Positions 1 to 9,864 of a DNA stretch of 64,000 nt are shown in pieces. Each line of letters opens with the position of its first letter. Within the stretch, counting starts at the first letter, position 1. Source of the DNA: Chitinophaga vietnamensis (GTDB lineage: Bacteria > Bacteroidota > Bacteroidia > Chitinophagales > Chitinophagaceae); NCBI RefSeq assembly GCF_902167635.1, contig NZ_CABHMS010000005.1, positions 124,001 through 188,000 of the forward strand, in the 5' to 3' direction. Below the pieces are notes generated by a model. That model ran no database searches. It saw only the letters and a list, made by a program, of their open reading frames with translations, and was not told the origin of the DNA. The translations under genes were made by a program, and so were the position numbers.

Positions 1-1
1 C

Positions 2-2404
2 TCTTTTGATAAAGGCAGCTCTACGCAAAACTATCCTAACTCCCTCATGGGATCTATCGCGCTGCTGCGACAAACCTACCTGGATGCACAATGGTATAAA
101 TCACAACCCGCCAAAGAGGGCGTGAACCTCAGCTTGCAGGCATGGAACGAAAACCAGCAACTGCCGCAGCTTTTCGCGGTATCAGATAAATGGGATGCCC
201 TGCGCGCCGACAAGATCGGCGATGAATTTGGCGTGCAATATATCATCAAAGCCGGTGGTAACGAATACCAGCGCATGAAGGAAATGGCCGCTACCAAAGC
301 CACTTTCATCCTGCCGCTCAACTTCCCCGGCGCCATCGATGTAGAAGACCCGGCGGATGCGCGTTACGTGTCGCTGGCCGATATGAAGAACTGGGAAATG
401 GCGCCCTCCGAGCCCGCCGCCTTCGAAAAGGCCAATATCCCCTTCTGCCTCACCGCAGCCGATATCAAAGATGTGAAAACCTTCCTCTCGCAAGTGCGCA
501 AAGCCATCGATTATGGCCTCAGCGAACAGAAAGCCCTGGAAGCGCTTACCAAAACGCCTGCTACCACCCTGAAAATCTACGACAAGGTAGGTAGCCTGGA
601 ACCCGGCAAGCTGGCCAATTTCCTCATCACTTCTGCTCCCCTGTTCCGCGACAATACCGTTGTGTTACAGAACTGGGTACAGGGCAACCGGTATGTGATC
701 AAGGAAGATGGATGGAAAGATATCCGCGGCACTTATACGCTCACCTTCACGCCTGGCAACAGCTACACCATCGAGGTGAAAGGCACGGCCACCGCGCCTT
801 TGGTGTCCGTACTGCAAAAAGATACTTTATCCGGAAAGATAGATGTGAACAACAAACTGATCACACTTTCATTCCCCCTGCAAAAAAATGGCAGCGCAGT
901 ACGCCTCAGTGGTATGGTCGGCGACAACAGCTGGACCGGTACCGGCACTGATACTACTGGCGCCATCGTAAGATGGAATGCCGCATTCGTAAAGGCTTTG
1001 CCGGAGAAAGCCGATTCCGCAAAGAAGAAAGCGCCCATCGATGCCGGCCCGCTCTACTTCCCCTTCAATGGCTATGGCTGGGATAAATTACCGCAGCAAC
1101 AGGATATCCTCATCAAAAATGCAACGGTATGGACCAATGAAAAAGAAGGCAAGCTGGAAAATACTGATGTGTTGATCCGCAGTGGCAAGATCGCGCAGGT
1201 AGGCAAAGGCCTCGCAGCCGGAAATGCCCGCGTGATCGACGGTACAGGCAAACATGTGACTGCCGGTATTATCGATGAGCATTCACATATCGCCATCTCG
1301 AAAGGCGTCAATGAATCTTCCCAATCTGTTACCTCGGAAGTTCGTATAGCCGATGTCGTTAACCCGGATGATATCAACATCTATCGTCAGCTCAGTGGCG
1401 GCGTTACCGCCTCGCACCTGTTGCACGGCAGCGCCAATGCCATCGGTGGACAGTCGCAGCTGGTGAAACTCCGCTGGGGACAGAACGCTGAAGAGATGAA
1501 GGTAGCTGGATGGGACCCCTTCATCAAATTCGCGCTGGGCGAAAACGTGAAACAATCCAACTGGGGCGAGCGTAACACCGTTCGTTTCCCGCAAACAAGG
1601 ATGGGCGTGGAACAGATCTATATGGATGCGTTTACCCGTGCCCGTGACTATGAGCAACAAGGCCCCGGCAAGCGCCGCGACCTGGAGCTGGACGCCCTCG
1701 TGGAGATCCTCCACCATAAACGTTTTATCACCTGTCACTCCTATGTACAGAGCGAGATCAACATGTTGATGCATGTGGCAGATACTTTCCATTTCCATGT
1801 AAACACCTTTACGCATATCCTCGAAGGGTATAAAGTGGCCGACAAGATGAAGGCCCATGGCGCCGGCGCCGGCACCTTCGCCGACTGGTGGGCATACAAA
1901 ATGGAAGTACAGGACGCCATCCCCACCAATGCCGCTATCATGAGCCAGGTGGGAGTAGTCACGGCAATCAATTCCGACGACGCTGAAATGGCACGCCGCC
2001 TCAACCAGGAAGCCGCCAAAAGCGTGAAATACGCGGGCATGACCGAAGAAGACGCCTTCAAAATGGTGACTCTCAATCCTGCCAAACTGCTGCATGTGGA
2101 TAACCGCATGGGAAGTATCAAAGTGGGAAAAGATGCAGACGTAGTTGTATGGAGCGATGATCCGCTGAGCATCTACGCCAAAGCAGAAAAGACGATTGTA
2201 GATGGTATCGTGGAATTTGACCGCGACTATGACCTGCAACTGCGCCAGCGCATTGCCGCGGAGCGCAACCGCCTCATTCAGAAACTGCTGGGCGAAAAGA
2301 AAAAAGGTACGCCCACGCAGAAAACTGCTTCGCCGCGCGATGAGGTGTATCATTGTGAAGACCTGCAAGGCGGCCATCAGCGCAGCAGTGTAGTGGTGGA
2401 ATAA
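2..2404 (+). CDS. Tandem amidohydrolase-family protein, 5' end cut by window
   Basis: The frame is open to the left edge, so the true start lies outside the window and the ATG at 47 is internal. The visible 800 residues hold the end of one amidohydrolase-like domain (its closing Leu-Glu-Pro-Gly-Lys-Leu-Ala segment is near base 600) and then a full second one from about base 1105. The second domain keeps the metal-site HxH (His codons at 1280 and 1286), later His residues in TCHSY and FTHILE, and the Asp of NSDD near 1973, as in imidazolonepropionase-like enzymes. The first domain has a GGN stretch where ligands would be expected and looks non-catalytic. The substrate is unknown. The next gene, 26 bases downstream on the same strand, is a related protein, so the two probably form an operon and perhaps a complex. 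Confidence 0.85.
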   Translation, partial: SFDKGSSTQNYPNSLMGSIALLRQTYLDAQWYKSQPAKEGVNLSLQAWNENQQLPQLFAVSDKWDALRADKIGDEFGVQYIIKAGGNEYQRMKEMAATKATFILPLNFPGAIDVEDPADARYVSLADMKNWEMAPSEPAAFEKANIPFCLTAADIKDVKTFLSQVRKAIDYGLSEQKALEALTKTPATTLKIYDKVGSLEPGKLANFLITSAPLFRDNTVVLQNWVQGNRYVIKEDGWKDIRGTYTLTFTPGNSYTIEVKGTATAPLVSVLQKDTLSGKIDVNNKLITLSFPLQKNGSAVRLSGMVGDNSWTGTGTDTTGAIVRWNAAFVKALPEKADSAKKKAPIDAGPLYFPFNGYGWDKLPQQQDILIKNATVWTNEKEGKLENTDVLIRSGKIAQVGKGLAAGNARVIDGTGKHVTAGIIDEHSHIAISKGVNESSQSVTSEVRIADVVNPDDINIYRQLSGGVTASHLLHGSANAIGGQSQLVKLRWGQNAEEMKVAGWDPFIKFALGENVKQSNWGERNTVRFPQTRMGVEQIYMDAFTRARDYEQQGPGKRRDLELDALVEILHHKRFITCHSYVQSEINMLMHVADTFHFHVNTFTHILEGYKVADKMKAHGAGAGTFADWWAYKMEVQDAIPTNAAIMSQVGVVTAINSDDAEMARRLNQEAAKSVKYAGMTEEDAFKMVTLNPAKLLHVDNRMGSIKVGKDADVVVWSDDPLSIYAKAEKTIVDGIVEFDRDYDLQLRQRIAAERNRLIQKLLGEKKKGTPTQKTASPRDEVYHCEDLQGGHQRSSVVVE

Positions 2405-2430
2405 CGCTCATCTCAAAACCAGACATCAAC

Positions 2431-3708
2431 ATGAAAAAATATCATCTGTTATATATCGCGATGCTTGCAGCAGGCCTGCAACCCGCCGCTGCACAGGAAA
2501 CCATGTCTCCTGCGCCTGCACAGGACAAACCTGTATACCTCACTAATGCTACTATCCATGTGGGTAACGGGCAAGTTATAGAACATGGCACCATTGCCTT
2601 CGCCAAAGGCAAGATCACTGCGGTAGGCAGCAATGTGGCCACCACAGCGGATGGCAAGGTGGTAGACCTGAAAGGACAACACGTGTATCCCGGTATCATT
2701 GCACCGGAAACCAGCCTGGGCCTGGTAGAATTTGAAAGCGTGCGCGCCACCATTGATGCGCGCGAAGTAGGAGAGATCAACCCTTCCGTGCGTTCGCTGA
2801 TCGCGTACAATGCCGATTCCAAAGTGATCAACACATTACGCTCCAATGGCATACTGCTGGCGCAGGTAACGCCCGAAGGCGGTATCATCAGCGGCACTTC
2901 CTCCGTAGTGCAACTCGACGCCTGGAACTGGGAAGATGCTGCTTACAAAACGGATAATGCGATGCACTTTTTTATCCCGCGTTTGTTATTCTTCGGTAAC
3001 AACGCTTCCGAGCAGCTGAAAAATGCTTTGCAGAAAATAGAAAGCGTAAGAACTTTCTTCCGCGATGCCAAAGCCTACCTGGCTGAAAGCAAGCACACGG
3101 CCACCAACCTCAAGTTCGAAGCCATGCGCCGTCTTTTCAACAAAGAACAAAAACTCTTTATCCACACCGATATGATGAAAGAGATGCTGATCGCAGTTGA
3201 TTTTGCTAAAGAATTTGACATCGATGTGGTGATCGTAGGCGGTGGCGATGCCTGGCGCATGGCGGATATCCTCAAACAGCACAACATTCCCATTGTACTG
3301 AACCAGCCACACGGCCTGCCCGAAATGGCGGACGATGATATCGACCAACCTTATAAAACCGCTGCCATGCTGCAAAAGGCAGGCATCCTGTTTTGCATCA
3401 GCAACGAAGGTTTCTGGCAGCAGCGCAACCTCCCGTTCAACGCCGGCACTGCCAGCGCATTCGGCCTGTCGAAAGAAGAGGCATTAAGCGCCATCACGCT
3501 CAATGCGGCTAAAATACTGGGCATCGATGCACGCACCGGCTCCCTCGAAACCGGCAAAGACGCCAATATCACGGTCAGCACCGGCGATATCCTGGACATG
3601 CGTTCCAGCGTGATCACCAAAGCGTTTATTCAAGGACGTGAGATCAACCTGGATAATAAACAGAAACAGTTGTACGAAAAGTACGAGAAGAAATACGGAT
3701 TAAAATAA
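2431..3708 (+). CDS. Secreted amidohydrolase-like protein lacking metal ligands
   Basis: This is a 425-residue protein with an N-terminal signal peptide ending near AAAQ. It has the amidohydrolase composite fold signature: an N-terminal beta-sandwich segment (TNATIHVGNGQ) and a C-terminal GSLETGKDANI segment. The expected HxH after the YPGI strand is replaced by Ala-Pro-Glu-Thr-Ser, the later His positions read HTD and GGGDA, and the catalytic Asp position reads SNEG. It therefore resembles the degenerate first domain of the gene upstream rather than the active second one. It is probably a non-catalytic or divergent partner exported with that protein. The family assignment is firm; the lack of activity is inferred from the missing residues. 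Confidence 0.85.
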   Translation: MKKYHLLYIAMLAAGLQPAAAQETMSPAPAQDKPVYLTNATIHVGNGQVIEHGTIAFAKGKITAVGSNVATTADGKVVDLKGQHVYPGIIAPETSLGLVEFESVRATIDAREVGEINPSVRSLIAYNADSKVINTLRSNGILLAQVTPEGGIISGTSSVVQLDAWNWEDAAYKTDNAMHFFIPRLLFFGNNASEQLKNALQKIESVRTFFRDAKAYLAESKHTATNLKFEAMRRLFNKEQKLFIHTDMMKEMLIAVDFAKEFDIDVVIVGGGDAWRMADILKQHNIPIVLNQPHGLPEMADDDIDQPYKTAAMLQKAGILFCISNEGFWQQRNLPFNAGTASAFGLSKEEALSAITLNAAKILGIDARTGSLETGKDANITVSTGDILDMRSSVITKAFIQGREINLDNKQKQLYEKYEKKYGLK

Positions 3709-3717
3709 GTAGGAGAA

Positions 3718-3750
3718 AGCCCTTGAAGCGCCCGAAGCGCTTCAAGGGCT
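3718..3750. terminator. Bidirectional hairpin between convergent genes
   Basis: A perfect 13-bp stem (AGCCCTTGAAGCG and its complement) encloses a 7-base loop. It lies between the stop of the amidohydrolase-like gene and the stop of tyrS, which converge here. There is no long T tract, so termination strength is uncertain. Confidence 0.7.
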
Positions 3751-3757
3751 ATTAACG

Positions 3758-5041
3758 TTAAACAGCTTTAACGAGATAGTAGTTTTTCTTTCCTTTCTGG
3801 AAGAGAATATATTTATCGCGCAGCAAAGATGAAGTGTTCACCACTGTATCAATGCCTTCGATCTTTTGTTTGTTCATGCTCACACCGCCGCCCTGCACGG
3901 TTTTGCGGGCTTCTCCCTTACTCGGGAAAATACCGGTTTCAGCGAGCAGGCTCACCACATCTTTACCGGCTTCGATATCAGTTTTAGCTACTTCAAATTG
4001 CGGAACACCGGCCATTACATCCAGCAGTTGCTCTTCTGTGAGAGATACCAGCAGTTCGGCCGTATCATTTCTGAACAACAGTTCAGATGCTTTTACCGCG
4101 AAGTCATAATGTTGCTCACCATGAATGAAAACCGTCACTTCTTTGGCGAGGCGCTTCTGTAGAAGGCGCTGCTCGGGAGCCTGGCGGTGTTGCTCAATGA
4201 GCGTTTCCACTTCAGGCTGTTCGAGGAACGTGAATATCTTGATATAACTTTCTGCATCCACATCTGATGTGTTCAGCCAGAACTGGTAGAACATATAAGG
4301 TGAAGTACGCTCCGGATCGAGCCATACCGTGCCTTGTTCTGTTTTACCGAATTTGGTGCCATCAGCTTTTTTGATGAGCGGGCAAGTGAAGGCAAAGGCT
4401 TCCCCACCGGCTTTGCGGCGGATCAGCTCTGTGCCGGTAACGATGTTACCCCATTGGTCGGAGCCGCCCATTTGCAGTTTACAATTCTTGGCGGTGAAGA
4501 GATGATAGAAATCGTAACCCTGTATCAGCTGATAGGTAAATTCAGTGAACGACATACCATTATCGCCTTCGATCCGTTTTTTCACGGAATCTTTGGCCAT
4601 CATATAGTTCACGGTGATGTGCTTACCGGTATCGCGGATAAAGTCGAGGAAAGAAATATGTTGGAACCAGTCGAAATTATTGACCATTTCTGCTGCATTG
4701 GCTTTGGCCGGATCGAAGTCCAGGAAGCGTTCCAGCTGTGCCTTGATACCTGCTACGTTGAAGCTGAGCGTTTCAAGGTCGAGCATCTTTCTTTCTTCTG
4801 CTTTGAATGAGGGGTCGCCTACCATGCCGGTGGCGCCGCCTACCAGCGCCAGTGGCTTGTGACCTGCCTTTTGCAGGTGTACCAGCAAGAGGATAGGTAC
4901 CAGGCTGCCGATATGCAAAGAGGCCGCAGTAGGATCAAAGCCGATGTAGGCAGTGGTCATTTCCTTTTGCAGTTGTTCTTCTGTACCAGGCATCATATCC
5001 TGTAACATCCCCCGCCAGCGCAGTTCTTCTATCAGATTCAT
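3758..5041 (-). CDS. tyrS: Tyrosine--tRNA ligase
   Basis: This cytoplasmic class I aminoacyl-tRNA synthetase charges tRNA-Tyr. The 427-residue length is normal for bacterial TyrRS. The HIGH-type motif appears as HIGS at residues 43-46, preceded by the YIGFDPTA strand. The KMSKS-type loop appears as KFGKT near residue 235, and GGSDQWGN is present in between. The C-terminal 70 residues form the S4-type RNA-binding domain ([12 protein letters not shown]). It lies 54 bases downstream of the nucleotide-sugar genes on the same strand. No promoter was recognised in that gap, so it may be co-transcribed with them. Confidence 0.96.
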   Translation of the reverse strand: MNLIEELRWRGMLQDMMPGTEEQLQKEMTTAYIGFDPTAASLHIGSLVPILLLVHLQKAGHKPLALVGGATGMVGDPSFKAEERKMLDLETLSFNVAGIKAQLERFLDFDPAKANAAEMVNNFDWFQHISFLDFIRDTGKHITVNYMMAKDSVKKRIEGDNGMSFTEFTYQLIQGYDFYHLFTAKNCKLQMGGSDQWGNIVTGTELIRRKAGGEAFAFTCPLIKKADGTKFGKTEQGTVWLDPERTSPYMFYQFWLNTSDVDAESYIKIFTFLEQPEVETLIEQHRQAPEQRLLQKRLAKEVTVFIHGEQHYDFAVKASELLFRNDTAELLVSLTEEQLLDVMAGVPQFEVAKTDIEAGKDVVSLLAETGIFPSKGEARKTVQGGGVSMNKQKIEGIDTVVNTSSLLRDKYILFQKGKKNYYLVKAV

Positions 5042-5095
5042 GATTTTATATAAATTGTAAGAACGCGAAGTTCGAACTTATTTTCGGTAATGGTA

Positions 5096-5962
5096 TTACA
5101 TATTTTTCAGGCAGCGTTGCAGGCTGTCGTGCCAGTAAGGTACTTGTATACCAAAGGTTTCTTTGATCTTTTCTTTGTTAAGTACGCTATAGGCGGGCCT
5201 TTTCGCGGCTGTCTGGTATTTATCGGAAGTCACTGCCGTGATCTTCGTAGTGGCGTTGGTGAGCGTTTTGATCGCGATGGCGAAGTCGTACCAGCTGGTA
5301 ACGCCTTCATTGCTATAGTGATAAATGCCGCCCACTGCGGTTTCCGGATGGTCTGCTTTATATTGCAATATATCCAGGATCGTGTTGGCCAGGTCGCCGG
5401 CGTAGGTGGGCGTACCTACCTGGTCGAATACAACAGTCAGTTCTTCTCTCTCCTGCATGAGTTCCCGCATGCGTTTTACGAAGTTGACAGCGTATTCAGA
5501 ATAGAGCCAGGAGGTGCGGATCACGATGGTGTCTGCATTTTCGCTGGTAGCCGCAGCTTCGCCACGTAGTTTGGAGGCGCCATAGATGCTTTGTGGATCG
5601 GCATCATCGGTTTCTTTATAAGGCCGGTAATGGTTGCCACTGAAAACATAATCGGTGGAGATGTGCAGCAGCTGGGTATTATGCTTGTTACAGGTTTCTG
5701 CCAGCGCCAGCACCGCCTGGAAATTGAGGAGGAAGGCTTTGTCTTCGTCAGACTCGGCTTTGTCTACCGCGGTATAGGCGGCGCAGTTGATGCAGGCATC
5801 CGGTTGGTTGGCGGAGAACCAGGCCTCCAGCGCTTCCGGGCTGGTAATGTCGAGATCTTCGTAATCGGTGCAGAGCAGGTTGAATTGCGGGTAGCTGGCC
5901 ACTGCTTTTTTGAGTGCCTGTCCTAATTGTCCGTTTGCGCCGGTAACAAGAATATTTTTCAT
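5096..5962 (-). CDS. rfbD: dTDP-4-dehydrorhamnose reductase
   Basis: The product makes dTDP-L-rhamnose from dTDP-4-keto-L-rhamnose with NAD(P)H, the last step of the pathway. The 288-residue short-chain fold starts with the nucleotide motif TGANGQLGQ and has the catalytic pair in YGASKLRGE. It is also preceded by STDYVFSG, typical of RmlD. It is the last gene of the nucleotide-sugar run, 4 bases after rfbC, so translation of the two is probably coupled. Confidence 0.93.
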   Translation of the reverse strand: MKNILVTGANGQLGQALKKAVASYPQFNLLCTDYEDLDITSPEALEAWFSANQPDACINCAAYTAVDKAESDEDKAFLLNFQAVLALAETCNKHNTQLLHISTDYVFSGNHYRPYKETDDADPQSIYGASKLRGEAAATSENADTIVIRTSWLYSEYAVNFVKRMRELMQEREELTVVFDQVGTPTYAGDLANTILDILQYKADHPETAVGGIYHYSNEGVTSWYDFAIAIKTLTNATTKITAVTSDKYQTAAKRPAYSVLNKEKIKETFGIQVPYWHDSLQRCLKNM

Positions 5963-5966
5963 ACGA

Positions 5967-6521
5967 TTAAAAAACGAAGTTGTGAGAGATGTCAGCCAGT
6001 TTGGGAAGTATCAGGTCTTTTTCTGAAACAACAGCATCTTTCAGATCAATGCCCCAGTTGATTTCCAGCGCCGGATCATTATAAAGGATGCCGCCTTCAC
6101 TTGCTTTATGGTAGAAGTTATCGCACTTGTACATCACTTCTGCGGTTTCACTGATCACAGAATAGCCGTGGGCAAAGCCTTTGGGCACCAGCAGCTGTAA
6201 TTTATTTTCTGCGCTCAATTCTATCGTGAAGGATTTGCCGTAAGTAGGCGAGCCTTTACGGATATCCACCACGGCGTCGATGATGCGGCCTTCCAGCACG
6301 CGTACCAGCTTGGTTTGCGCATGGGGCTCCAGTTGGTAGTGGAGGCCGCGTAATACGCCATAGGAGGAGCGGGCCTGGTTATCCTGCACAAATTTGTATT
6401 CGATACCGGCATCGCTGAATGTGCTCGCATTATAGCTCTCAAAAAAATATCCCCGGTGGTCACCGTGTACTTTGGGCTCGTAAATCAGCAGGCCCGGTAT
6501 ATTGGTTTCTTGAAATGGCAT
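5967..6521 (-). CDS. rfbC: dTDP-4-dehydrorhamnose 3,5-epimerase
   Basis: The product epimerises dTDP-4-keto-6-deoxyglucose at C3 and C5. It is 184 residues long, the usual size for the RmlC cupin. Family motifs include HGDHRGYFFES, VLRGLHYQ with the catalytic His, and GFAHGYSV. It sits between rfbB (9 bases upstream) and rfbD (4 bases downstream), so three of the four rhamnose-pathway enzymes are together. Confidence 0.94.
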   Translation of the reverse strand: MPFQETNIPGLLIYEPKVHGDHRGYFFESYNASTFSDAGIEYKFVQDNQARSSYGVLRGLHYQLEPHAQTKLVRVLEGRIIDAVVDIRKGSPTYGKSFTIELSAENKLQLLVPKGFAHGYSVISETAEVMYKCDNFYHKASEGGILYNDPALEINWGIDLKDAVVSEKDLILPKLADISHNFVF

Positions 6522-6530
6522 AACTCTCGG

Positions 6531-7586
6531 CTATCGTTTTTGATATTGTTCGTTGTAATATTTCTGATAGTCGCCACTGGTAACATGTTGCAGCCATTCT
6601 TCATTGGCCAGGTACCAGTCAACCGTTTTCTCCAGTCCTTCTTCGAACTGAAGGGAGGGAGACCAGCCCAGTTCCTTGTTCAGTTTAGTGGCATCGATGG
6701 CGTAGCGGAGATCGTGGCCTGCACGGTCTTTCACGAAGGTGATCAGTTTGGCAGAAGTGCCTGGTTCACGGCCTAGTTTTTTGTCCATGATCTGGCACAA
6801 CAGCTGAATGAGATCGATGTTTTTCCATTCGTTGAAGCCGCCGATATTGTAGGTTTCACCTACTTTACCGTTATGGAAGATGGTATCGATCGCACGGGCA
6901 TGATCATTTACGTATAGCCAATCCCGTACGTTTTCACCTTTACCATACACCGGTACCGGTTTGTTGTTCTTGATATTATGGATCGCCAGCGGAATCAGTT
7001 TCTCCGGAAAATGGTGCGAGCCATAATTGTTGGAACAATTAGAGATGATAGCCGGGAGATGATAGGTGTGATAGTAGGCCATCACGAAATGGTCTGAACT
7101 AGCTTTGGACGCGGAATACGGCGACCTGGGATCGTAAGCGGTAGTTTCATGGAAGAAACCTTCTTCCCCTAATGATCCATATACTTCATCCGTGGAAACA
7201 TGATAGAAGAGTTTACCGGCCGGCTGTTCTTTCCAATATTTACGGGCGGTATTCAGTAACACGGCCGTACCCAGGACATTTGTTTTAATGAATGCCAGGG
7301 GTTCCATAATGGAGCGGTCTACATGGCTTTCAGCAGCCAGGTGGATAACACCGTCGAATTGGTATTGCTGAAAGAGCTGGTCGATAAAGGCTTCATCAGT
7401 GATGTCTCCTTTTTCAAAGATGTAATTTGGTTTGTCTTTTACATCCACCAGGTTTTCCAGGTTACCGGCATACGTAAGCGCGTCAAGATTTACGATCTGG
7501 TAGTCGGGGTATTTATTCACAAATAACCGTACCACGTGTGATCCAATAAAGCCGGCGCCACCTGTAATTAAAAGTTTCCGCTTCAT
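6531..7586 (-). CDS. rfbB: dTDP-glucose 4,6-dehydratase
   Basis: The product converts dTDP-glucose to dTDP-4-keto-6-deoxyglucose using bound NAD. The 351-residue protein opens with TGGAGFIGSHV and carries HLAAESHVDRS, STDEVYG and the catalytic YSASKASSDH. The NCSNNYG and PVYGKGENVRDWL segments are diagnostic of RmlB as opposed to other sugar epimerases. It is 8 bases from the upstream decarboxylase gene. The thymidylyltransferase that supplies its substrate (rfbA) is not in the window. Confidence 0.95.
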   Translation of the reverse strand: MKRKLLITGGAGFIGSHVVRLFVNKYPDYQIVNLDALTYAGNLENLVDVKDKPNYIFEKGDITDEAFIDQLFQQYQFDGVIHLAAESHVDRSIMEPLAFIKTNVLGTAVLLNTARKYWKEQPAGKLFYHVSTDEVYGSLGEEGFFHETTAYDPRSPYSASKASSDHFVMAYYHTYHLPAIISNCSNNYGSHHFPEKLIPLAIHNIKNNKPVPVYGKGENVRDWLYVNDHARAIDTIFHNGKVGETYNIGGFNEWKNIDLIQLLCQIMDKKLGREPGTSAKLITFVKDRAGHDLRYAIDATKLNKELGWSPSLQFEEGLEKTVDWYLANEEWLQHVTSGDYQKYYNEQYQKR

Positions 7587-7594
7587 TCCCTAAG

Positions 7595-8539
7595 TTATTT
7601 TAGTAAGGCTTGTTTAAAATATTCGTAAGTGATTTTCAGTCCGTCCTTTCTGTTCACTTTCGGCTCCCAACCCAGCAGGGTGCGGGCTTTGGTGATATCG
7701 GGCTGCCGCTGTTTCGGATCGTCTTTCGGCAATGGATGATAAACGATCTGCTGCTTGCTGCCTGTTAATGCGATGATCTCTTCTGCAAACTGGTTCAGCG
7801 TGATCTCTTCCGGGTTGCCCACGTTCACCGGCAGGTGATAGTCGGACAACAACAATCTGTATATACCTTCGATCAGATCATCTACATAACAGAAAGATCG
7901 GGTTTGGCTGCCATCCCCGAAAACAGTGAGGTCCTGGCCACTCAGTGCCTGGCTCATGAATGCGGGCAATGCACGGCCGTCGTTCAGGCGCATCCTCGGC
8001 CCGTAAGTATTGAAGATACGCACAATGCGGGTATCTACGCCATGAAAATTATGATACGCCATGGTAATAGATTCGAGGAATCGTTTGGCTTCATCATATA
8101 CCCCGCGCGGCCCTACAGGATTCACATTGCCCCAGTATTCTTCGGGCTGTGGATGCACGGTAGGGTCACCATATACTTCAGAAGTGGAGGCTACGAGTAT
8201 GCGCGCTTTTTTATCCTTGGCCAGGCCCAGCAGGTTGTGCGTGCCCAGCGAACCCACTTTCAGGGTTTGTATGGGCATCTTCAGGTAATCGATCGGGCTC
8301 GCAGGAGAAGCGAAATGCAGGATGTAATCCAGCTTCCCCGGGATGTGCACGAACTTCGTGATATCGTGATGATAATATTCAAAATCCGGCGAGGGAAACA
8401 GGTGCTCGATATTTTTGATATTGCCCGTCAGGAGATTGTCCATGGCAATAACATGATATCCTTCTTTTATGAAGCGGTCGCACAGGTGCGACCCGAGAAA
8501 GCCGGCGGCGCCGGCTATCAATATTCTTTTTTTCTCCAT
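7595..8539 (-). CDS. UDP-glucuronate decarboxylase (UDP-xylose synthase) family
   Basis: This extended short-chain dehydrogenase of 314 residues begins with [12 protein letters not shown] and has the catalytic YDEAKRF motif. The segments [22 protein letters not shown] and [15 protein letters not shown] match the UXS family, which turns UDP-glucuronate into UDP-xylose. The gene follows UDP-glucose dehydrogenase by 11 bases, which fits because that enzyme makes its substrate. Other UDP-sugar epimerases are less likely given the SPASP motif. Confidence 0.88.
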   Translation of the reverse strand: MEKKRILIAGAAGFLGSHLCDRFIKEGYHVIAMDNLLTGNIKNIEHLFPSPDFEYYHHDITKFVHIPGKLDYILHFASPASPIDYLKMPIQTLKVGSLGTHNLLGLAKDKKARILVASTSEVYGDPTVHPQPEEYWGNVNPVGPRGVYDEAKRFLESITMAYHNFHGVDTRIVRIFNTYGPRMRLNDGRALPAFMSQALSGQDLTVFGDGSQTRSFCYVDDLIEGIYRLLLSDYHLPVNVGNPEEITLNQFAEEIIALTGSKQQIVYHPLPKDDPKQRQPDITKARTLLGWEPKVNRKDGLKITYEYFKQALLK

Positions 8540-8550
8540 ATTGCAGCAGG

Positions 8551-9864
8551 TTAAGATAAAACAGGAGTACGGCCCACACTCTCGTAATGATATCCCAGTT
8601 CCTTCATACGGCTCACTTCAAACAGATTCCTGCCATCGAAGATCGCATTGTTCTTCAGTGCGGCAGAGATCTTGTTGAAATCAGGTGTTCTGAATACGCT
8701 CCATTCCGTTGCAATGATCAAGGCATCTGCGTTTTCCAGGCAGGTATATTGATGATCCGCATAAGTGATCTTGTTGCCCAGTAAATGTTTCACATTGTTC
8801 ATTGCTTCGGGATCAAATACAGATACGGTAGCACCTTCGGCCAGCAAGGCATCAATGATGTCCAGTGCCGGTGCTTCCCTGATATCATCGGTATTGGGTT
8901 TAAAGGCCAGGCCCCACAGTGCAAAGTGTTTGCCTTTGAGGTCGCCCTTGAAATAGGCTTTTATTTTCGGCAGCAGGAACAACTTCTGCTGCGCGTTTAC
9001 GTCCATTACGGCATTCAATATCTTGAAATCGTATTCCGCTTCTTCGGATGACCTTACCAGCGCCTGCACATCTTTGGGAAAACAGCTGCCGCCATAACCG
9101 ATGCCGGGAAAAAGGAAACGCTTGCCAATACGGTCGTCGCTGCCGATACCCCTGCGTACCATATCCACATCAGCACCGAGTTTTTCGCACAATATCGCGA
9201 TCTCGTTCATGAAAGATATTTTGGTGGCGAGAAAAGAATTGGCAGCGTACTTGGTAAGCTCGGCAGATTTTTCATCCATATAGATGACAGGATTGCCTTG
9301 TCTTACATAAGGTGCATACAGCTCACCCATCACCTTGCGGGCCCTTTCGGAATTGGTGCCGATCACCACCCGGTCAGGCTTCATGAAATCATCCACCGCA
9401 ACGCCTTCCCGGAGGAACTCCGGGTTGGACACTACATCAAATTCTCCTTTGTAGTGGCGGGCGATGGCCGCTGCTACTTTTTCGGCAGTACCTACCGGCA
9501 CCGTACTTTTATCAACAATCACTTTATAGCCGGTGAGGAGTTGCCCCATCTGTTCGGCTACTCCCAGCACAAAAGACAGATCCGCTGCGCCATCCGCCCC
9601 CGGAGGCGTAGGCAGCGCCAGGAAGATGACTTCCGCATCGCGGATACCATCTGCCAAACTGGTGGTGAAAAACAAGCGGTCTTCTTTCAGGTTCCTTTCA
9701 AACAGTTTCTCCAGCCCGGGTTCATAGATCGTGATCTGCCCGGCGGATAGCTTCTTTACTTTGTTGGCATCGATGTCTACACAGGTTACTTCATTACCTG
9801 TTTCGGCAAAACAAGTACCGGTTACGAGGCCTACGTAACCAGTGCCTACTACTGTAATCTTCAT
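8551..9864 (-). CDS. ugd: UDP-glucose 6-dehydrogenase
   Basis: The product oxidises UDP-glucose to UDP-glucuronate with two NAD. The 437-residue protein has the N-terminal Rossmann motif [10 protein letters not shown] and the catalytic cysteine in [10 protein letters not shown]. The central helix ([14 protein letters not shown]) and a C-terminal UDP-binding domain ([17 protein letters not shown]) are also present. Its ATG overlaps the stop of the upstream aminotransferase gene (ATGA at 9861-9864), so the two are translationally coupled. The product feeds the decarboxylase gene immediately downstream. Confidence 0.95.
   Translation of the reverse strand: MKITVVGTGYVGLVTGTCFAETGNEVTCVDIDANKVKKLSAGQITIYEPGLEKLFERNLKEDRLFFTTSLADGIRDAEVIFLALPTPPGADGAADLSFVLGVAEQMGQLLTGYKVIVDKSTVPVGTAEKVAAAIARHYKGEFDVVSNPEFLREGVAVDDFMKPDRVVIGTNSERARKVMGELYAPYVRQGNPVIYMDEKSAELTKYAANSFLATKISFMNEIAILCEKLGADVDMVRRGIGSDDRIGKRFLFPGIGYGGSCFPKDVQALVRSSEEAEYDFKILNAVMDVNAQQKLFLLPKIKAYFKGDLKGKHFALWGLAFKPNTDDIREAPALDIIDALLAEGATVSVFDPEAMNNVKHLLGNKITYADHQYTCLENADALIIATEWSVFRTPDFNKISAALKNNAIFDGRNLFEVSRMKELGYHYESVGRTPVLS

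Noticed and set aside
1283-2377. 364-codon open frame on the minus strand
   Set aside because: It is antisense to the conserved amidohydrolase domain whose metal ligands are intact in the plus frame.
5062-5085. Palindrome AAGTTCGAACTT near the tyrS start
   Set aside because: Only 12 bases, a single copy, with no adjacent promoter box or regulator to support an operator.
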